Assembly: GCF_041102575.1 (NCBI RefSeq)
Contig: NZ_JBGCUE010000008.1
Coordinates: 102,519 to 166,518, forward strand
Direction: 5' to 3'
DNA length: 64,000 nt
Origin: Tenuifilum sp. 4138str
Lineage (GTDB): Bacteria > Bacteroidota > Bacteroidia > Bacteroidales > Tenuifilaceae
Part shown: positions 1 through 9,649 of the stretch, piece after piece
How the letters are laid out: each line of letters begins with the position of its first letter
Numbering within the stretch: position 1 is the stretch's first letter
Made by a program: the position numbers and the translations under genes
Notes under the pieces: generated by a model
Told to the model about the DNA's origin: nothing
Databases searched by the model: none
The model's input: only the letters and a program-made list of their open reading frames with translations

Positions 1-1019
1 TGATGGGGGCAGTTCATGGGTTTAAGAAGGAATTCCTCGCCTTCCTGTGGAGTAGTTATGGGACGGAAACTATCCTTCCCATATTTTGCCCAGTGGCCCG
101 ATGTTTCGTAAAGCTCTTTTTGGCCAATGTGCGGGGTAATTACCTGCTCATACCCGTATTTCTTTTGAACGCGTTTAAGGAACATCTCTAAGCGCTCGCG
201 AAGTTGAGCACCCTTGGGTAACCATAATGGTAAACCAGGGCCAACACTGGGCGAGAACATAAATAGTTCTAAATCCTTGCCAATTTTACGGTGGTCGCGT
301 TTTTTTGCTTCCTCAAGCAGGGTCAGGTATTCGTCGAGCTGTTTCTTTTGGGGGAAGGTGATACCGTAAATGCGGGTAAGCATTTTATTTTTTTCATCGC
401 CACGCCAGTATGCGCCTGCAATGCTGAGCAACTTTATGGCTTTAATGTAGCCCGTATTCGGAAGGTGTGGTCCACGGCAAAGATCAGTAAATTCGCCCTG
501 GGTGTAGAACGATATGGTTCCATCCTGTAGATCCGATATAAGTTCCACCTTGTAAGGATCGCCCTTTTCCTGGTAGGTCTTAAGCGCTTCGGCTTTTGAA
601 ATCTCACTGCGAACGATGGGTTGCTTTTGCTGGGCAAACTCCATCATTTTTTGCTCAATCTTAGGTAAATCCTCTTCCGATATGGTGTGTCCGTTAAAAT
701 CGATATCATAGTAAAACCCATTCTCAATGCTTGGGCCTATTCCCAGCTTAACGCCGGGGTAAAGCGCTTCAACGGCCTGGGCCATAAGGTGTGCCGATGA
801 GTGCCAAAAGGCATGTTTTCCCTCTGGGTCGTCCCACTTGTGTAGCTTAACGGTGGCATCAGTTTCAATGCCACGGGTAAGGTCCCACACTTCACCATTA
901 ACCGATACCGATAAAACATCGGCTGCTAAACGTTCCGAAATGCTTTTGGCTATTTCAAGTCCGGTAACACCTTTGGGGTATTCCCGCACGTTCCCATCAG
1001 GAAAAGTTATTTTAATCAT
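1..1019 (-). CDS. thrS: Threonyl-tRNA synthetase, 5' part (cut by window edge)
   Basis: Charges tRNA-Thr with threonine in the cytoplasm. About 339 of the usual ~640 residues are present. The protein starts [10 protein letters not shown] with a TGS domain (about residues 1-60). The editing domain follows with its HSSAH zinc/editing motif and the CRGPH motif, and then the class II catalytic core begins ([20 protein letters not shown]). The frame leaves the window at the class II signature MNCPH. The start is the ATG whose complement is at 1017-1019. It is the last of three minus-strand genes (SNF2 helicase, plsY, thrS), about 100 bases after plsY. The identification is secure; the C-terminal half is simply outside the window. 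Confidence 0.96.
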   Translation of the reverse strand, partial: MIKITFPDGNVREYPKGVTGLEIAKSISERLAADVLSVSVNGEVWDLTRGIETDATVKLHKWDDPEGKHAFWHSSAHLMAQAVEALYPGVKLGIGPSIENGFYYDIDFNGHTISEEDLPKIEQKMMEFAQQKQPIVRSEISKAEALKTYQEKGDPYKVELISDLQDGTISFYTQGEFTDLCRGPHLPNTGYIKAIKLLSIAGAYWRGDEKNKMLTRIYGITFPQKKQLDEYLTLLEEAKKRDHRKIGKDLELFMFSPSVGPGLPLWLPKGAQLRERLEMFLKRVQKKYGYEQVITPHIGQKELYETSGHWAKYGKDSFRPITTPQEGEEFLLKPMNCPH

Positions 1020-1121
1020 AACAGTAGAATATCAATTCAAAATGACTTGCAAAATTATAAAAATATTTCATACCACATTCATGCGTGGTTGGGCTTGTTT
1101 AATAAAACAACAATTGTTGAG

Positions 1122-1772
1122 TTATTGTTTGGGGTTAACCTGATTGGTTTTACCCTTTTTCTTTAATGAAAACTTTGATTCTTCGCCTTTTACCAGACGC
1201 TCGATATTCTTTTGATGGGTGAATAGCATTAGGATTGCCAGTATAAAGGCAAAAGTAATAAGCGATGGGTTAGTGGTGCGGTAAACAAAAATCAGAACCA
1301 GTGGGAACGAAAATCCTGCAATCATGGAGCTCAACGAAACGTATCGGGTGATTAGCACCGATACTATCCAAATTCCAAATACTATCAAAGTGGCGTAGGG
1401 GTGAAGGGCAAAAACAACACCCGATAGCACTGCCACACCCTTTCCCCCACGGAACTGAGCAAAAATGGGGAATATATGGCCAAGCAAAGCTGCAATTCCC
1501 AAAAACAACTGAAAGTTTATAAACATTCCTGTTTTAGGGATATAGAAATCGGTTAGGTATAGCAGACGAACTGCAAGGTAACCTTTAAGCACATCGACTA
1601 TAAAGACCGATATTCCAGGAATAAGACCAAGCACCCTGATGGTGTTTGTTGCACCGGCATTACCACTGCCATGCTCCCTAACATCGATTCCGTAAAAAAT
1701 TTTTCCTACCCAAACCGATGTAGGTATAGAGCCTAAAAGATATGCCGCAAGTATTACGGCAATTTTGAGCAT
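1122..1772 (-). CDS. plsY: Acyl-phosphate glycerol-3-phosphate acyltransferase PlsY
   Basis: Membrane enzyme that transfers an acyl group from acyl-phosphate to glycerol-3-phosphate, the first step of phospholipid synthesis. The protein is about 216 residues with several membrane segments. The family motifs are visible: LGSIPTSVWVGK near the N-terminus, HGSGNAGATN around residue 40 and FRGGKGVA around residue 115. An in-frame ATG also lies at 1781, and the open frame extends to 1796. A TATCTTTG -7 box at 1786-1793 would place the transcript start near 1781, so the ATG at 1772 (MLKIAVILAAYLLGS) is the better start, with a very short leader. The C-terminus is Lys-rich and cytoplasmic. Confidence 0.93.
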   Translation of the reverse strand: MLKIAVILAAYLLGSIPTSVWVGKIFYGIDVREHGSGNAGATNTIRVLGLIPGISVFIVDVLKGYLAVRLLYLTDFYIPKTGMFINFQLFLGIAALLGHIFPIFAQFRGGKGVAVLSGVVFALHPYATLIVFGIWIVSVLITRYVSLSSMIAGFSFPLVLIFVYRTTNPSLITFAFILAILMLFTHQKNIERLVKGEESKFSLKKKGKTNQVNPKQ

Positions 1773-1785
1773 AGTTTCCATGCTG

Positions 1786-1793
1786 CAAAGATA
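1786..1793 (-). promoter_or_regulatory. -7 promoter box for plsY
   Basis: On the minus strand this reads TATCTTTG, a match to the Bacteroidota -7 consensus TAnnTTTG. It lies only a few bases before the candidate plsY starts, implying a very short or absent leader. I see no good -33 element at the usual distance. Confidence 0.45.
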
Positions 1794-1941
1794 CAAACTT
1801 TGATGGCGAAAGAATATCTATTTATATCGATTTTTAAATTTCAAATTCTGTAAATGATTGATTAATAGTTGATAATAATATATGCTTTAGGTTGTGATTA
1901 ATATTTTTTAACCGCAATGCAGGTTGATTTAAATAATTTGG

Positions 1942-1959
1942 GTAGGGACATTTCCCTAC
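1942..1959. terminator. Hairpin at the end of the SNF2 gene
   Basis: The sequence GTAGGGA-CATT-TCCCTAC forms a 7 bp perfect stem that overlaps the stop codon of the minus-strand helicase gene. The bases after it on the minus strand are AT-rich but not a clean T run, so it may only be a weak terminator. Confidence 0.35.
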
Positions 1960-4841
1960 TCAACAAGGCTAATAAGCTGCTCCTTGTTAAGGAGTATCAT
2001 CGGATTATTGGAGTTGACAAATTCGTGGGCAAGGTTTTCCTTGTGGGCTTGCAGCTTTACAATTTTCTCCTCCACCGTGTTTCGTGTAATAAAACGGTAA
2101 ACAAACACACTCTTGGTTTGCCCTATTCGATGCGCGCGCGATGCTGCCTGCATCTCGGCGGCAGGATTCCACCATGGGTCAAGAATAAAAATGTAATCTG
2201 CTGCGGTTAGGTTTAGTCCAACACCGCCGGCTTTAAGCGAAATCAAAAAGATTTTCTTTTCAGGATTGTTCTGGAACCCTTCCACTACATCGCTTCTATC
2301 GGTTGTTGAACCGGTTAGCATTTCGTAACCTATACCGTTGTTTTGTAAGTAGGTTTCAACCTGTGCCAGATGTTTAACAAACGATGAGAATATGAGTATC
2401 TTATGGTTTTCAGCAATTACGCTTTCAATCATTTGCGTAACCTCCTCAAATTTACCCGACGACAGGTTTGAGTATTCATCGAGCATGGCCGGGTGGTTGG
2501 CCAGCTGACGCAAACGGGTGAGCGCTGAAAGAACATTGATGGTTGACGATTCAGGTTTACTCTGTTCCAGGGAGTCAAGTATCAACCTGCGGGCTTTTGA
2601 TTTCTCCGCCTCATAGGCTTTGCCCTGCTCGTCGGTCATCTCACAGTAGATGATTTGCTCGGTAAGGGGTGGTAACTCCTTGGCAACTTGCTCCTTGGTG
2701 CGGCGCATTACCAGGGGTTCAATGAGCTTTTTTAGCTGTTTCTGCTTTTCGGCGTCATTCTTGCGCTCAATGGGAATGGCAAATTCCTCACGGAATACCT
2801 TAAGGCCGCCGAGCATCCCACGGTTTAGGAAGTTCATTTGCGACCATAGGTCAAATAGGTTATTCTCAATAGGTGTTCCGCTAAGGCACAAGCTCTTCTT
2901 TGTCTTAAGCAACAGAACGCATCTGTATATTTTAGATGCAGGGTTTTTAATGGTTTGGCTCTCGTCCAACACCACGTAGCGGAATGCAAAGTCCTTGAAA
3001 AGGTCAATGTCGTTCCGTATGGTGCCGTAAGAAGTTATCACAACATGGTTTTGCTGAAATATTTTGTGGCTCTTGTCGCGTTGGGTTCCATGGTGAATGC
3101 CAACTTTAACCTGTGGCGCAAACTTTTCGAACTCTTTTTGCCAGTTGTAAATTATTGACGTGGGAGCAACAACCAGCGAACAGTGTTCCTGTCCGGTTTT
3201 AAAATCGTTGGCCTCAAGTTCCGATAGTAAAAGTGTTATGGTTTGTAATGTTTTTCCAAGGCCCATGTCGTCGGCAAGACAGCCATTCAAGCCGTTTTCA
3301 ACCAATGTTTTTAGCCAGGCAAAACCAAGAGTTTGGTATTCGCGTAGTTTTGCCTGAAGGCCATGGGGTAGGGTTACCCCTTTGGCGTTAATATTTTTTA
3401 GTTTTTCTGCGAAACTTGAAATACTCTGGGTTTCTAGGCTACTGCCTGCAATAATTGCTGCCGATGCTTTAGACAGCTTAATGCTTTCGCCTTCCTCCTT
3501 GCCAAGCATAAGAATGGTTCTGTACTTGGCAAACCACTCATCGGGTAAAATGAAAACCTGACCGTTGGGGAGGGTGAACTCGCGAATGTTCTTAACTATA
3601 TGCTTGCGAAAGTAAACAAAGGGGATTTCAAATTCGCCAATACGAACCATGCCGTAAAGGTCGAACCAATCGATACTTTCGGTAAGCCTCAAATTAAGGT
3701 CAAAGCCACTTAAGTAATAATTTGTTTGCCTAAACTTTTGATGAATCTCAAAACCTTCGTCCTGTAACAGCTTATAGTTGGTATTCAGCCATTCTATCAC
3801 CTGGTAATGGTCAAACTCGCCATTTTCGGGTTTACCTGGAAAGTACTCGTTTTCTCCCACCTTTGTTAGGCGCCAGGTTTTAATAAGCTGTTGTTTAATT
3901 TTTTCTTCCTTCTCGGGGTTGCGGGTAAGCCGGGTAAACGTGTATGAGTTATTACGGAACGATAGCTTTACCTCATTAACAGCAGGCGTATTTGCCGAAA
4001 TAACCTTATTCCTATACTGAAAGCTAAGGGTGAGACAGGCTCCGCCTGATAGGCGCTCATCGAGCGTGAGTATGGGTTTAGGCCTGTTTTTTTGTTCGTT
4101 GATTTCAAATCCCACGGCTTCCACCTGGTTGCTTCTAACAGCATTCAGCACAAAGGTTTCCATATACTTTTGTACCGATTGCTGGGGTATTGTAATAAAC
4201 TGCTTGGTCATGTAGGGTACAAACTTTCGGCCATCAATACCTTCAACCTTATATATGCCATTTGCAACCCGAATTAAGCATGGTTCAACCGTAAGTAATT
4301 CAAACACACCGGGCAATAAAGTTAAAATGGAAGATTGATGTTGAATCTTCAGGGAATACTTCATGCCAAGCTCATCAAGCTCGAACCTGAATATGGGCGA
4401 TGCAACATCGGTATGGTAGGTTAATTGCTTTTCCTTGTAAATGTTATTGGCGTTACGCTCTCTGATGTATATCGGGATATTGGCCGATGCAGCTTTTTCA
4501 ACGGCCTTACATACTCTTCGGTCAATGTAGTTCCTGATGTAGCTGTTTAGGTTTTCGTCGCTTTGAACTTTTTGTAGAAGTTCGTTGAATGTTTTTGCAT
4601 CGCGTCCAAATAGCTTCATGAGACTTTTTTCGGATATTTCCTGAATGCTACGTATTATTTCCGATTGGTCGGTTGTAATCCTGTCGGAATGAATAACTGC
4701 TGAATCGACAATAACATTCTTTTCAATTTTATAGGTATCATCGCTGATTGGATTGATAAGATAGGCTCCTGCCACCAAACCCAACTCCCTGTGCCTATGC
4801 AAAGCAATCGCAAAGATGTATTGTGTATCAGTTGAATCCAT
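1956..4841 (-). CDS. SNF2-family DNA-dependent ATPase/helicase
   Basis: Cytoplasmic 961-residue SWI2/SNF2 superfamily ATPase, expected to translocate on duplex DNA or remodel nucleoprotein; the target is unknown. The N-terminal ~450 residues are poorly conserved and lack a motif I can name. The ATPase core follows: Walker A DDMGLGKTLQT, motif Ia VVAPTSIIYNWQKEF, Walker B VVLDESQTIKN, motif III SGTPIENNLFDLWSQMN. The helicase C lobe has LTGSTTDR, FLISLKAGGVGLNLTAADYI and the arginine-finger motif RAHRIGQTKSVFVYR. The DExx box reads DESQ rather than the commoner DEAQ/DEGH. It starts at an ATG about 26 bases after a TATTTTTG box. It is transcribed toward plsY, with about 180 bases between. Confidence 0.93.
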   Translation of the reverse strand: MDSTDTQYIFAIALHRHRELGLVAGAYLINPISDDTYKIEKNVIVDSAVIHSDRITTDQSEIIRSIQEISEKSLMKLFGRDAKTFNELLQKVQSDENLNSYIRNYIDRRVCKAVEKAASANIPIYIRERNANNIYKEKQLTYHTDVASPIFRFELDELGMKYSLKIQHQSSILTLLPGVFELLTVEPCLIRVANGIYKVEGIDGRKFVPYMTKQFITIPQQSVQKYMETFVLNAVRSNQVEAVGFEINEQKNRPKPILTLDERLSGGACLTLSFQYRNKVISANTPAVNEVKLSFRNNSYTFTRLTRNPEKEEKIKQQLIKTWRLTKVGENEYFPGKPENGEFDHYQVIEWLNTNYKLLQDEGFEIHQKFRQTNYYLSGFDLNLRLTESIDWFDLYGMVRIGEFEIPFVYFRKHIVKNIREFTLPNGQVFILPDEWFAKYRTILMLGKEEGESIKLSKASAAIIAGSSLETQSISSFAEKLKNINAKGVTLPHGLQAKLREYQTLGFAWLKTLVENGLNGCLADDMGLGKTLQTITLLLSELEANDFKTGQEHCSLVVAPTSIIYNWQKEFEKFAPQVKVGIHHGTQRDKSHKIFQQNHVVITSYGTIRNDIDLFKDFAFRYVVLDESQTIKNPASKIYRCVLLLKTKKSLCLSGTPIENNLFDLWSQMNFLNRGMLGGLKVFREEFAIPIERKNDAEKQKQLKKLIEPLVMRRTKEQVAKELPPLTEQIIYCEMTDEQGKAYEAEKSKARRLILDSLEQSKPESSTINVLSALTRLRQLANHPAMLDEYSNLSSGKFEEVTQMIESVIAENHKILIFSSFVKHLAQVETYLQNNGIGYEMLTGSTTDRSDVVEGFQNNPEKKIFLISLKAGGVGLNLTAADYIFILDPWWNPAAEMQAASRAHRIGQTKSVFVYRFITRNTVEEKIVKLQAHKENLAHEFVNSNNPMILLNKEQLISLVE

Positions 4842-4866
4842 TTAGGCTATTTTACTGCAATTTTAA

Positions 4867-4899
4867 CAAAAATATGCGTAGCTTAATGTTTTTTATGTG
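4867..4899 (-). promoter_or_regulatory. Promoter of the SNF2 gene
   Basis: On the minus strand TATTTTTG (complement at 4867-4874) fits the TAnnTTTG -7 box. A TTG (complement at 4897-4899) lies 22 bases upstream of it, near the expected -33 position. Confidence 0.45.
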
Positions 4900-4963
4900 T
4901 CAATTTTTACTTTCTTCGTTTTAAAACAGCATTAGGCATAGGGTTTGAATTGATTGATTTGTG

Positions 4964-4971
4964 TATTTTTG
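4964..4971 (+). promoter_or_regulatory. -7 box for the LysM gene
   Basis: TATTTTTG matches TAnnTTTG about 53 bases before the chosen ATG at 5024. The nearest TTTG upstream (4944-4947) is only 16 bases away, shorter than the usual ~20, so this call is moderate. Confidence 0.4.
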
Positions 4972-5023
4972 TAGTTTGTATTCGGACCCATTTCGGAATA
5001 ACATTTTCATAAAACTACTTGCA

Positions 5024-6874
5024 ATGATTAAAAGAATACTTGCACTCCTAACTCTGGTATCATTTTCCTACATTTTGTTTTCGCAGGAAGTAGAGGTAAA
5101 AATATCAAAGGATAAGGTACGTGTCGATGGGAAAACGTACTTTGTTCATATAGTCCAGCAGGGTGAAACGCTATACTCTATCAGTAAGGCTTATGGCGTA
5201 AGCCAGTCAGACATTGCGATAAACAACCCCGATATATACGCAGGGTTAAAGGTGGGACAAGCTCTAAAAATACCGGCTAAAGTGAAGAAAACCCAAACCG
5301 ACGAGGATTATATCTACCACATTGTTAAACGCAAGGAAACCCTTTTTGGCATTTCAAGAATGTACAATGTGAGTATGGATGATATACTACAGTTGAACCC
5401 TGAAGCAAGGGAAGGGTTAAAGATAAGTCAAACCCTTCGCATTCCCAAAAAGCAGATAAGCGATATTGAGCAGCAACCCGCTGTTGATTCGGTAGAATTT
5501 ATTTTGCACGAGGTGCAACCCCGCGAAGGCTTATTCGCAATTTCCAGGAAATACGGTGTTTCACCCAAAGAGATTGAGTATTACAACTACGACTTAATCA
5601 AGGATGGCTTAAAGCTTGGGACGACCCTTCGGATACCCAAACCCAAATTGGTACCTGTTCCTGAGGCTGTTGAGGCCAAAGTTAATACCGATGGGCTGGA
5701 GAAAGCATCGCCCTGCAGTAATAGCTACACCTACGATGGTCATCCGTATAATGTCGCATTGCTATTGCCCTTTACTCAAACCAGCAGCCAAACCCAGGTT
5801 GAGGTTGATGATGTTGACCCAAAAGATGTTCAGGACCCCACAGGGCAGTTAACTCAAATAACACAGGTTTCGCTTGAATTCTACGAGGGGTTCCTGTTAG
5901 CCCTTGATACCTTAAAAAAGTTGGGCATTTCGGTAAACCTAAACGTGCGCGACACAAAGCGCTCGCCACAGGAGGTTGCTAAAATTCTGAATAGCACTGA
6001 TATTGCACAATCTGAATTAGTGGTTGGGCCTTATATGTTCGATGAGGTTAAGCCTGTTGCTCAATTTGCCGCTAATAATAATATCAACTTTGTATCGCCC
6101 ATTTACAGCAATAAAGAGGGGTTGGCTGATAAGCAGAATATTATTTCGGTTAGCCAAACCCTTCAAAACCAGTTAGAAATATTTGTGAAGAACTTGAAGG
6201 TTGATTCCAGTAAGAACTACCTGGTGATTTATGACTCAACCGTCTGGTACTCGCCCAGTTTGAAGCATTTCGATTCGCTTCTAACCCAAAACTTTACAAG
6301 CAATGGTATAACTTTCTCCCGGTACTACCATAAAACTGCTGCTTACAAATCGGTTGATGTTCAGGAAAGGTTGCTGAAGATGCTAAAACGCGATACCGTA
6401 AACGTTGTGATTGTGCCTTCCGACGATGAACCGTTTGTAGCCGAAATACTTGGCAGTTTATATGCTGTAAAATCGTACTATAACCTCAACACTGAGGTAT
6501 ATGGCCCTTCGCGTTGGCGTAAGTTTAAAAACCTTCCGCCCGATTACCTTTTTGCATTGAATACTCATGTATTCTCGCCATTCTTTGTCGACTACTCTCA
6601 AAGTGATGTGAAAACTTTTGTTGAGAAATACAGGGTGGAATTCCGGTCGGAGCCAACACAGTTCTCTTTTTTAGGTTACGATGTGGCCTTTTACTTTATT
6701 AATGCACTCAAAGAGTTTGGTCCTGGTTTCACTCCCTGTCTCTCAGATTACAGGTTAAGAACGCTTCAAACTAACTTCAAGCTCAATACGAGTAAAGAGG
6801 GGTTTACGCTTAATTCAAATCAGTTCATAGTAAGGTATGCCCCCGATTTTACAATCACATGCAGCTGCTATTAA
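5024..6874 (+). CDS. Exported LysM-repeat protein with periplasmic-binding-protein fold
   Basis: About 616 residues. The ATG at 5024 is chosen because it begins a clear signal peptide (MIKRILALLTLVSFSYILFS, cleavage probably just before QEVEV). The in-frame extension to 4961 has no such signal and overlaps the promoter box. Three LysM modules follow, each opening with Y/F-x-x-H-x-V-x-x-x-E-x-L and closing with L-x-IP (roughly residues 45-90, 105-150, 165-210). LysM modules bind peptidoglycan. The C-terminal ~370 residues resemble a type I periplasmic-binding (Leu/Ile/Val-receptor) fold, with NVALLLPF and the LVVGPYMFDEVKPVA segment. Similar fusions are common in Bacteroidota. The ligand is unknown; a cell-wall-anchored sensor or scaffold is plausible. 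The CDF transporter gene starts 23 bases downstream. Confidence 0.85.
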   Translation: MIKRILALLTLVSFSYILFSQEVEVKISKDKVRVDGKTYFVHIVQQGETLYSISKAYGVSQSDIAINNPDIYAGLKVGQALKIPAKVKKTQTDEDYIYHIVKRKETLFGISRMYNVSMDDILQLNPEAREGLKISQTLRIPKKQISDIEQQPAVDSVEFILHEVQPREGLFAISRKYGVSPKEIEYYNYDLIKDGLKLGTTLRIPKPKLVPVPEAVEAKVNTDGLEKASPCSNSYTYDGHPYNVALLLPFTQTSSQTQVEVDDVDPKDVQDPTGQLTQITQVSLEFYEGFLLALDTLKKLGISVNLNVRDTKRSPQEVAKILNSTDIAQSELVVGPYMFDEVKPVAQFAANNNINFVSPIYSNKEGLADKQNIISVSQTLQNQLEIFVKNLKVDSSKNYLVIYDSTVWYSPSLKHFDSLLTQNFTSNGITFSRYYHKTAAYKSVDVQERLLKMLKRDTVNVVIVPSDDEPFVAEILGSLYAVKSYYNLNTEVYGPSRWRKFKNLPPDYLFALNTHVFSPFFVDYSQSDVKTFVEKYRVEFRSEPTQFSFLGYDVAFYFINALKEFGPGFTPCLSDYRLRTLQTNFKLNTSKEGFTLNSNQFIVRYAPDFTITCSCY

Positions 6875-6897
6875 TGGATTTACATTAAAATTTTATC

Positions 6898-7800
6898 ATG
6901 AATTATCGGTTTAATTCCGGAAATACCCGCCTGGTTAATTTTGAGGGTTGGCTCTCTATATTAATCAACACTTTGCTTTTTGTACTAAAGTACTGGGCTG
7001 GAGTGGTTACAGGATCGTTAGCGCTTATTGCCGATGCCTGGCATACCCTTTCCGATTCAATCAGTTCAATTGTTTTGCTGCTTGGCATAAAATATTCGCA
7101 AAAGCCTGCCGATAAGGATCATCCTTTTGGGCATGGACGTTCGGAGCTAGTGGTTTCTTTGCTTATTGGTGCACTGCTTGCCTTTGTGGCCTTTTACTTT
7201 GCCATGGAAGGTGTTGCAAAAATCAGGGATAGGGTGAGTACTAGCTATGGAACTCTGGCAATTGTAGCAACTGTGGTATCAATAGTTGCAAAGGAAGGAC
7301 TTGCCCAGGCAGCTTTCATAATAGGTAAACGCACAGGCTCAATTTCAGTTACAGCCGATGGTTGGCATCACCGCAGCGATGCCCTTTCATCGGTCATTGT
7401 GCTTGTGGGTATTTTTGTAGGCAAGTACTTTTGGTGGATCGACGGAGTTTTGAGTATCATTGTTGCTCTGCTCATTCTTTACTCAGGCATTAAGGTGATT
7501 ACCGATAGCGCAGTGGTAATTCTTGGCGAGGTACCATCCGATGATCTTGTTCAAAAAGTAATGGAGATTGTCTCGAGGCAGGGCTACGATAGAATGGAGC
7601 CCCATCACTTCCATATCCATAACTATGTAATGCATCAAGAGCTTACCTTTCATGTTAGGCTGCCCAATCAAATGACCATAGAACAGGCTCATAGAATTAT
7701 TTCATTAATTGAAGATGCCATACACTTGGAGCTTGGCATTGATGCCACTATACATATAGAACCTCAAACTACCGATAAGCATTGCAAGCATATCGATTAA
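6898..7800 (+). CDS. Cation diffusion facilitator (CDF) family metal transporter
   Basis: Inner-membrane proton-coupled exporter of divalent metal ions, 300 residues with about six membrane segments. The membrane metal site is visible as HTLSD in TM2 and HHRSD in TM5. This His/Asp pairing is typical of zinc-type CDF proteins rather than the Asp-only FieF type. The DHPFGHGRSE loop after TM2 is a family hallmark. The C-terminal cytoplasmic domain (from about residue 210) carries His-rich metal-binding stretches such as HHFHIHNYVMHQ and ends in HCKHID. It lies 23 bases after the LysM gene and may be co-transcribed with it. Specificity is inferred, with zinc most likely. Confidence 0.93.
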   Translation: MNYRFNSGNTRLVNFEGWLSILINTLLFVLKYWAGVVTGSLALIADAWHTLSDSISSIVLLLGIKYSQKPADKDHPFGHGRSELVVSLLIGALLAFVAFYFAMEGVAKIRDRVSTSYGTLAIVATVVSIVAKEGLAQAAFIIGKRTGSISVTADGWHHRSDALSSVIVLVGIFVGKYFWWIDGVLSIIVALLILYSGIKVITDSAVVILGEVPSDDLVQKVMEIVSRQGYDRMEPHHFHIHNYVMHQELTFHVRLPNQMTIEQAHRIISLIEDAIHLELGIDATIHIEPQTTDKHCKHID

Positions 7801-7887
7801 TCATTTTGGGGATTTAATAGGTGTACGATTATCTACATTATTTCCCTTAAAAGTAACAATATGATACAAAACATGCTGAAAAAATCG

Positions 7888-7915
7888 TTTGCATAAACTA
7901 AAATATTTACATTTG
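7888..7915 (+). promoter_or_regulatory. Candidate pckA promoter
   Basis: TACATTTG at 7908-7915 fits the TAnnTTTG -7 box, and TTTG at 7888-7891 lies 16 bases upstream. The spacer is short, but the element sits about 40 bases before the pckA start. Confidence 0.5.
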
Positions 7916-7955
7916 CTTATAATTCTCAATTATTTATTCTTAAAAAATTGTGGAA

Positions 7956-9566
7956 ATGATTGACTTATCGCAGTACGGTATTGATTCCGTTAGGGAGTTG
8001 TACTATAATCCATCGTACGATTTACTTTATGAGCACGAAACCGACCCAAATCTTGAGGGTTATGAGCGAGGTATTGTAACCAAACTTGGAGCAGTAAATG
8101 TTGACACTGGCATATTTACAGGCCGTTCACCCAAAGATAAGTATGTGGTTCGAGAGCCAAATACCGAAAATGACGTTTGGTGGGCCGAGCCTGGCAAAAA
8201 GGGTTCCGATAATAAACCCATATCGCAAGAGGTATGGGAAAAGCTCAAGGATGTAAGCGTTAAGCAGCTTAATGGCAAAAAGCTATACGTGGTTGATGCT
8301 TACGCTGGGGCTAATGAGGATACCCGACTGAGCGTTCGCTTTATCATGGAGGTTGCCTGGCAGGCACATTTTGTTAAAAATATGTTTATTCGGCCTTCCG
8401 ATGAGGAACTCAAAAACTTTAACCCCGACTTTGTTGTGCTTGTTGCATCCAAAACCACCAATCCATACTGGAAGGAGCAAAACCTAAACAGCGAGGTATA
8501 TGTGGCTTTTCATCTTACTGAGCGAATGGCCCTGATTGGCGGCACATGGTATGGTGGAGAGATGAAAAAGGGTATCTTTTCCGTAATGAACTTTTACCTA
8601 CCCCTTAAGGGTATTGCATCGATGCATTGCAGCGCCAATGTTGGCAAGTCTGGCGATGTGGCAATTTTCTTTGGGCTGTCAGGCACAGGTAAAACTACCC
8701 TTTCGGCTGACCCTAATCGAGCCCTTATAGGCGACGATGAGCATGGCTGGGACGATTCGGGTGTATTTAACTTTGAGGGAGGTTGCTACGCCAAGTGCAT
8801 TGACCTTGACCCACAAAAAGAACCCGATATCTTTGCAGCCATCCGGCGCGATGCTCTTCTTGAGAACCTCGATGTGGATGCCGAAGGCAATATCGATTTC
8901 CATTCAAAACGTAAAACAGAGAATACGCGAGTATCATACCCAATTTACCATATTAAGAATATTGTTAAACCAATTTCGCGTGCTGGACATGCAAAGAATG
9001 TAATATTCCTAACCGCCGATGCGTTTGGTGTTTTACCCCCGGTTTCAAAGCTAACTCCTAACCAAACCCAGTACCACTTTTTAAGTGGCTTTACTGCAAA
9101 ACTGGCAGGAACTGAGAGGGGAGTGCTTGAGCCACAGCCAACCTTTAGTAGCTGTTTTGGGCAGGCCTTTTTGATGTTACACCCTACGGTTTATGCTCGG
9201 GAGCTTGTTAAAAAAATGCAGCAACACAACTCTAAGGCTTACCTTGTAAACACCGGCTGGATTGGTGGGGCTTATGGTGTTGGGCGTAGAATTGATTTGC
9301 CCTCAACCCGTGCCATTATCAACGCAATTCTGGATGGTAGCCTCGATAACGCTGAGTTCGATGTTCTTCCAATTTTTAACCTTCAAATACCTAAGGCATT
9401 GCCTGGTGTCGATTCCAAGCTTTTAAACCCACGTAACCACTGGTCGAATCCTGAGGATTGGGATGCAGCAGCCCGGAGTCTTGCCCAAAAATTTATCGAA
9501 AACTTTAAGACCTTTACTGATAACGAGTGGGGTCAACGATTGGTTGCTGCTGGGCCTATGCTGTAA
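7956..9566 (+). CDS. pckA: Phosphoenolpyruvate carboxykinase (ATP)
   Basis: Converts oxaloacetate and ATP to PEP and CO2. In many anaerobic Bacteroidota it runs in the reverse, CO2-fixing direction toward succinate. About 536 residues, the usual length. Motifs seen: RSPKDKYVV near the N-terminus, the kinase P-loop [16 protein letters not shown], the metal/ATP site [20 protein letters not shown] and the C-terminal [16 protein letters not shown] prefer the ATG at 7956; a GTG two codons upstream (7950) is also open. It is monocistronic: a strong palindromic terminator follows and the next gene converges on it. Confidence 0.97.
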   Translation: MIDLSQYGIDSVRELYYNPSYDLLYEHETDPNLEGYERGIVTKLGAVNVDTGIFTGRSPKDKYVVREPNTENDVWWAEPGKKGSDNKPISQEVWEKLKDVSVKQLNGKKLYVVDAYAGANEDTRLSVRFIMEVAWQAHFVKNMFIRPSDEELKNFNPDFVVLVASKTTNPYWKEQNLNSEVYVAFHLTERMALIGGTWYGGEMKKGIFSVMNFYLPLKGIASMHCSANVGKSGDVAIFFGLSGTGKTTLSADPNRALIGDDEHGWDDSGVFNFEGGCYAKCIDLDPQKEPDIFAAIRRDALLENLDVDAEGNIDFHSKRKTENTRVSYPIYHIKNIVKPISRAGHAKNVIFLTADAFGVLPPVSKLTPNQTQYHFLSGFTAKLAGTERGVLEPQPTFSSCFGQAFLMLHPTVYARELVKKMQQHNSKAYLVNTGWIGGAYGVGRRIDLPSTRAIINAILDGSLDNAEFDVLPIFNLQIPKALPGVDSKLLNPRNHWSNPEDWDAAARSLAQKFIENFKTFTDNEWGQRLVAAGPML

Positions 9567-9604
9567 CTGTTCTCCGAGAAAATCAAAACCAAAGATTACT
9601 ATAC

Positions 9605-9635
9605 AAGAATGGCTACCATTATGGTAGCCATTCTT
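9605..9635. terminator. Bidirectional terminator between pckA and purC
   Basis: A 15 bp perfect inverted repeat (AAGAATGGCTACCAT and its complement) with an almost absent central spacer, flanked by T-rich sequence on the + side. It lies between two convergent genes and could serve both. Confidence 0.75.
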
Positions 9636-9649
9636 ATTCTTGTTCAATA

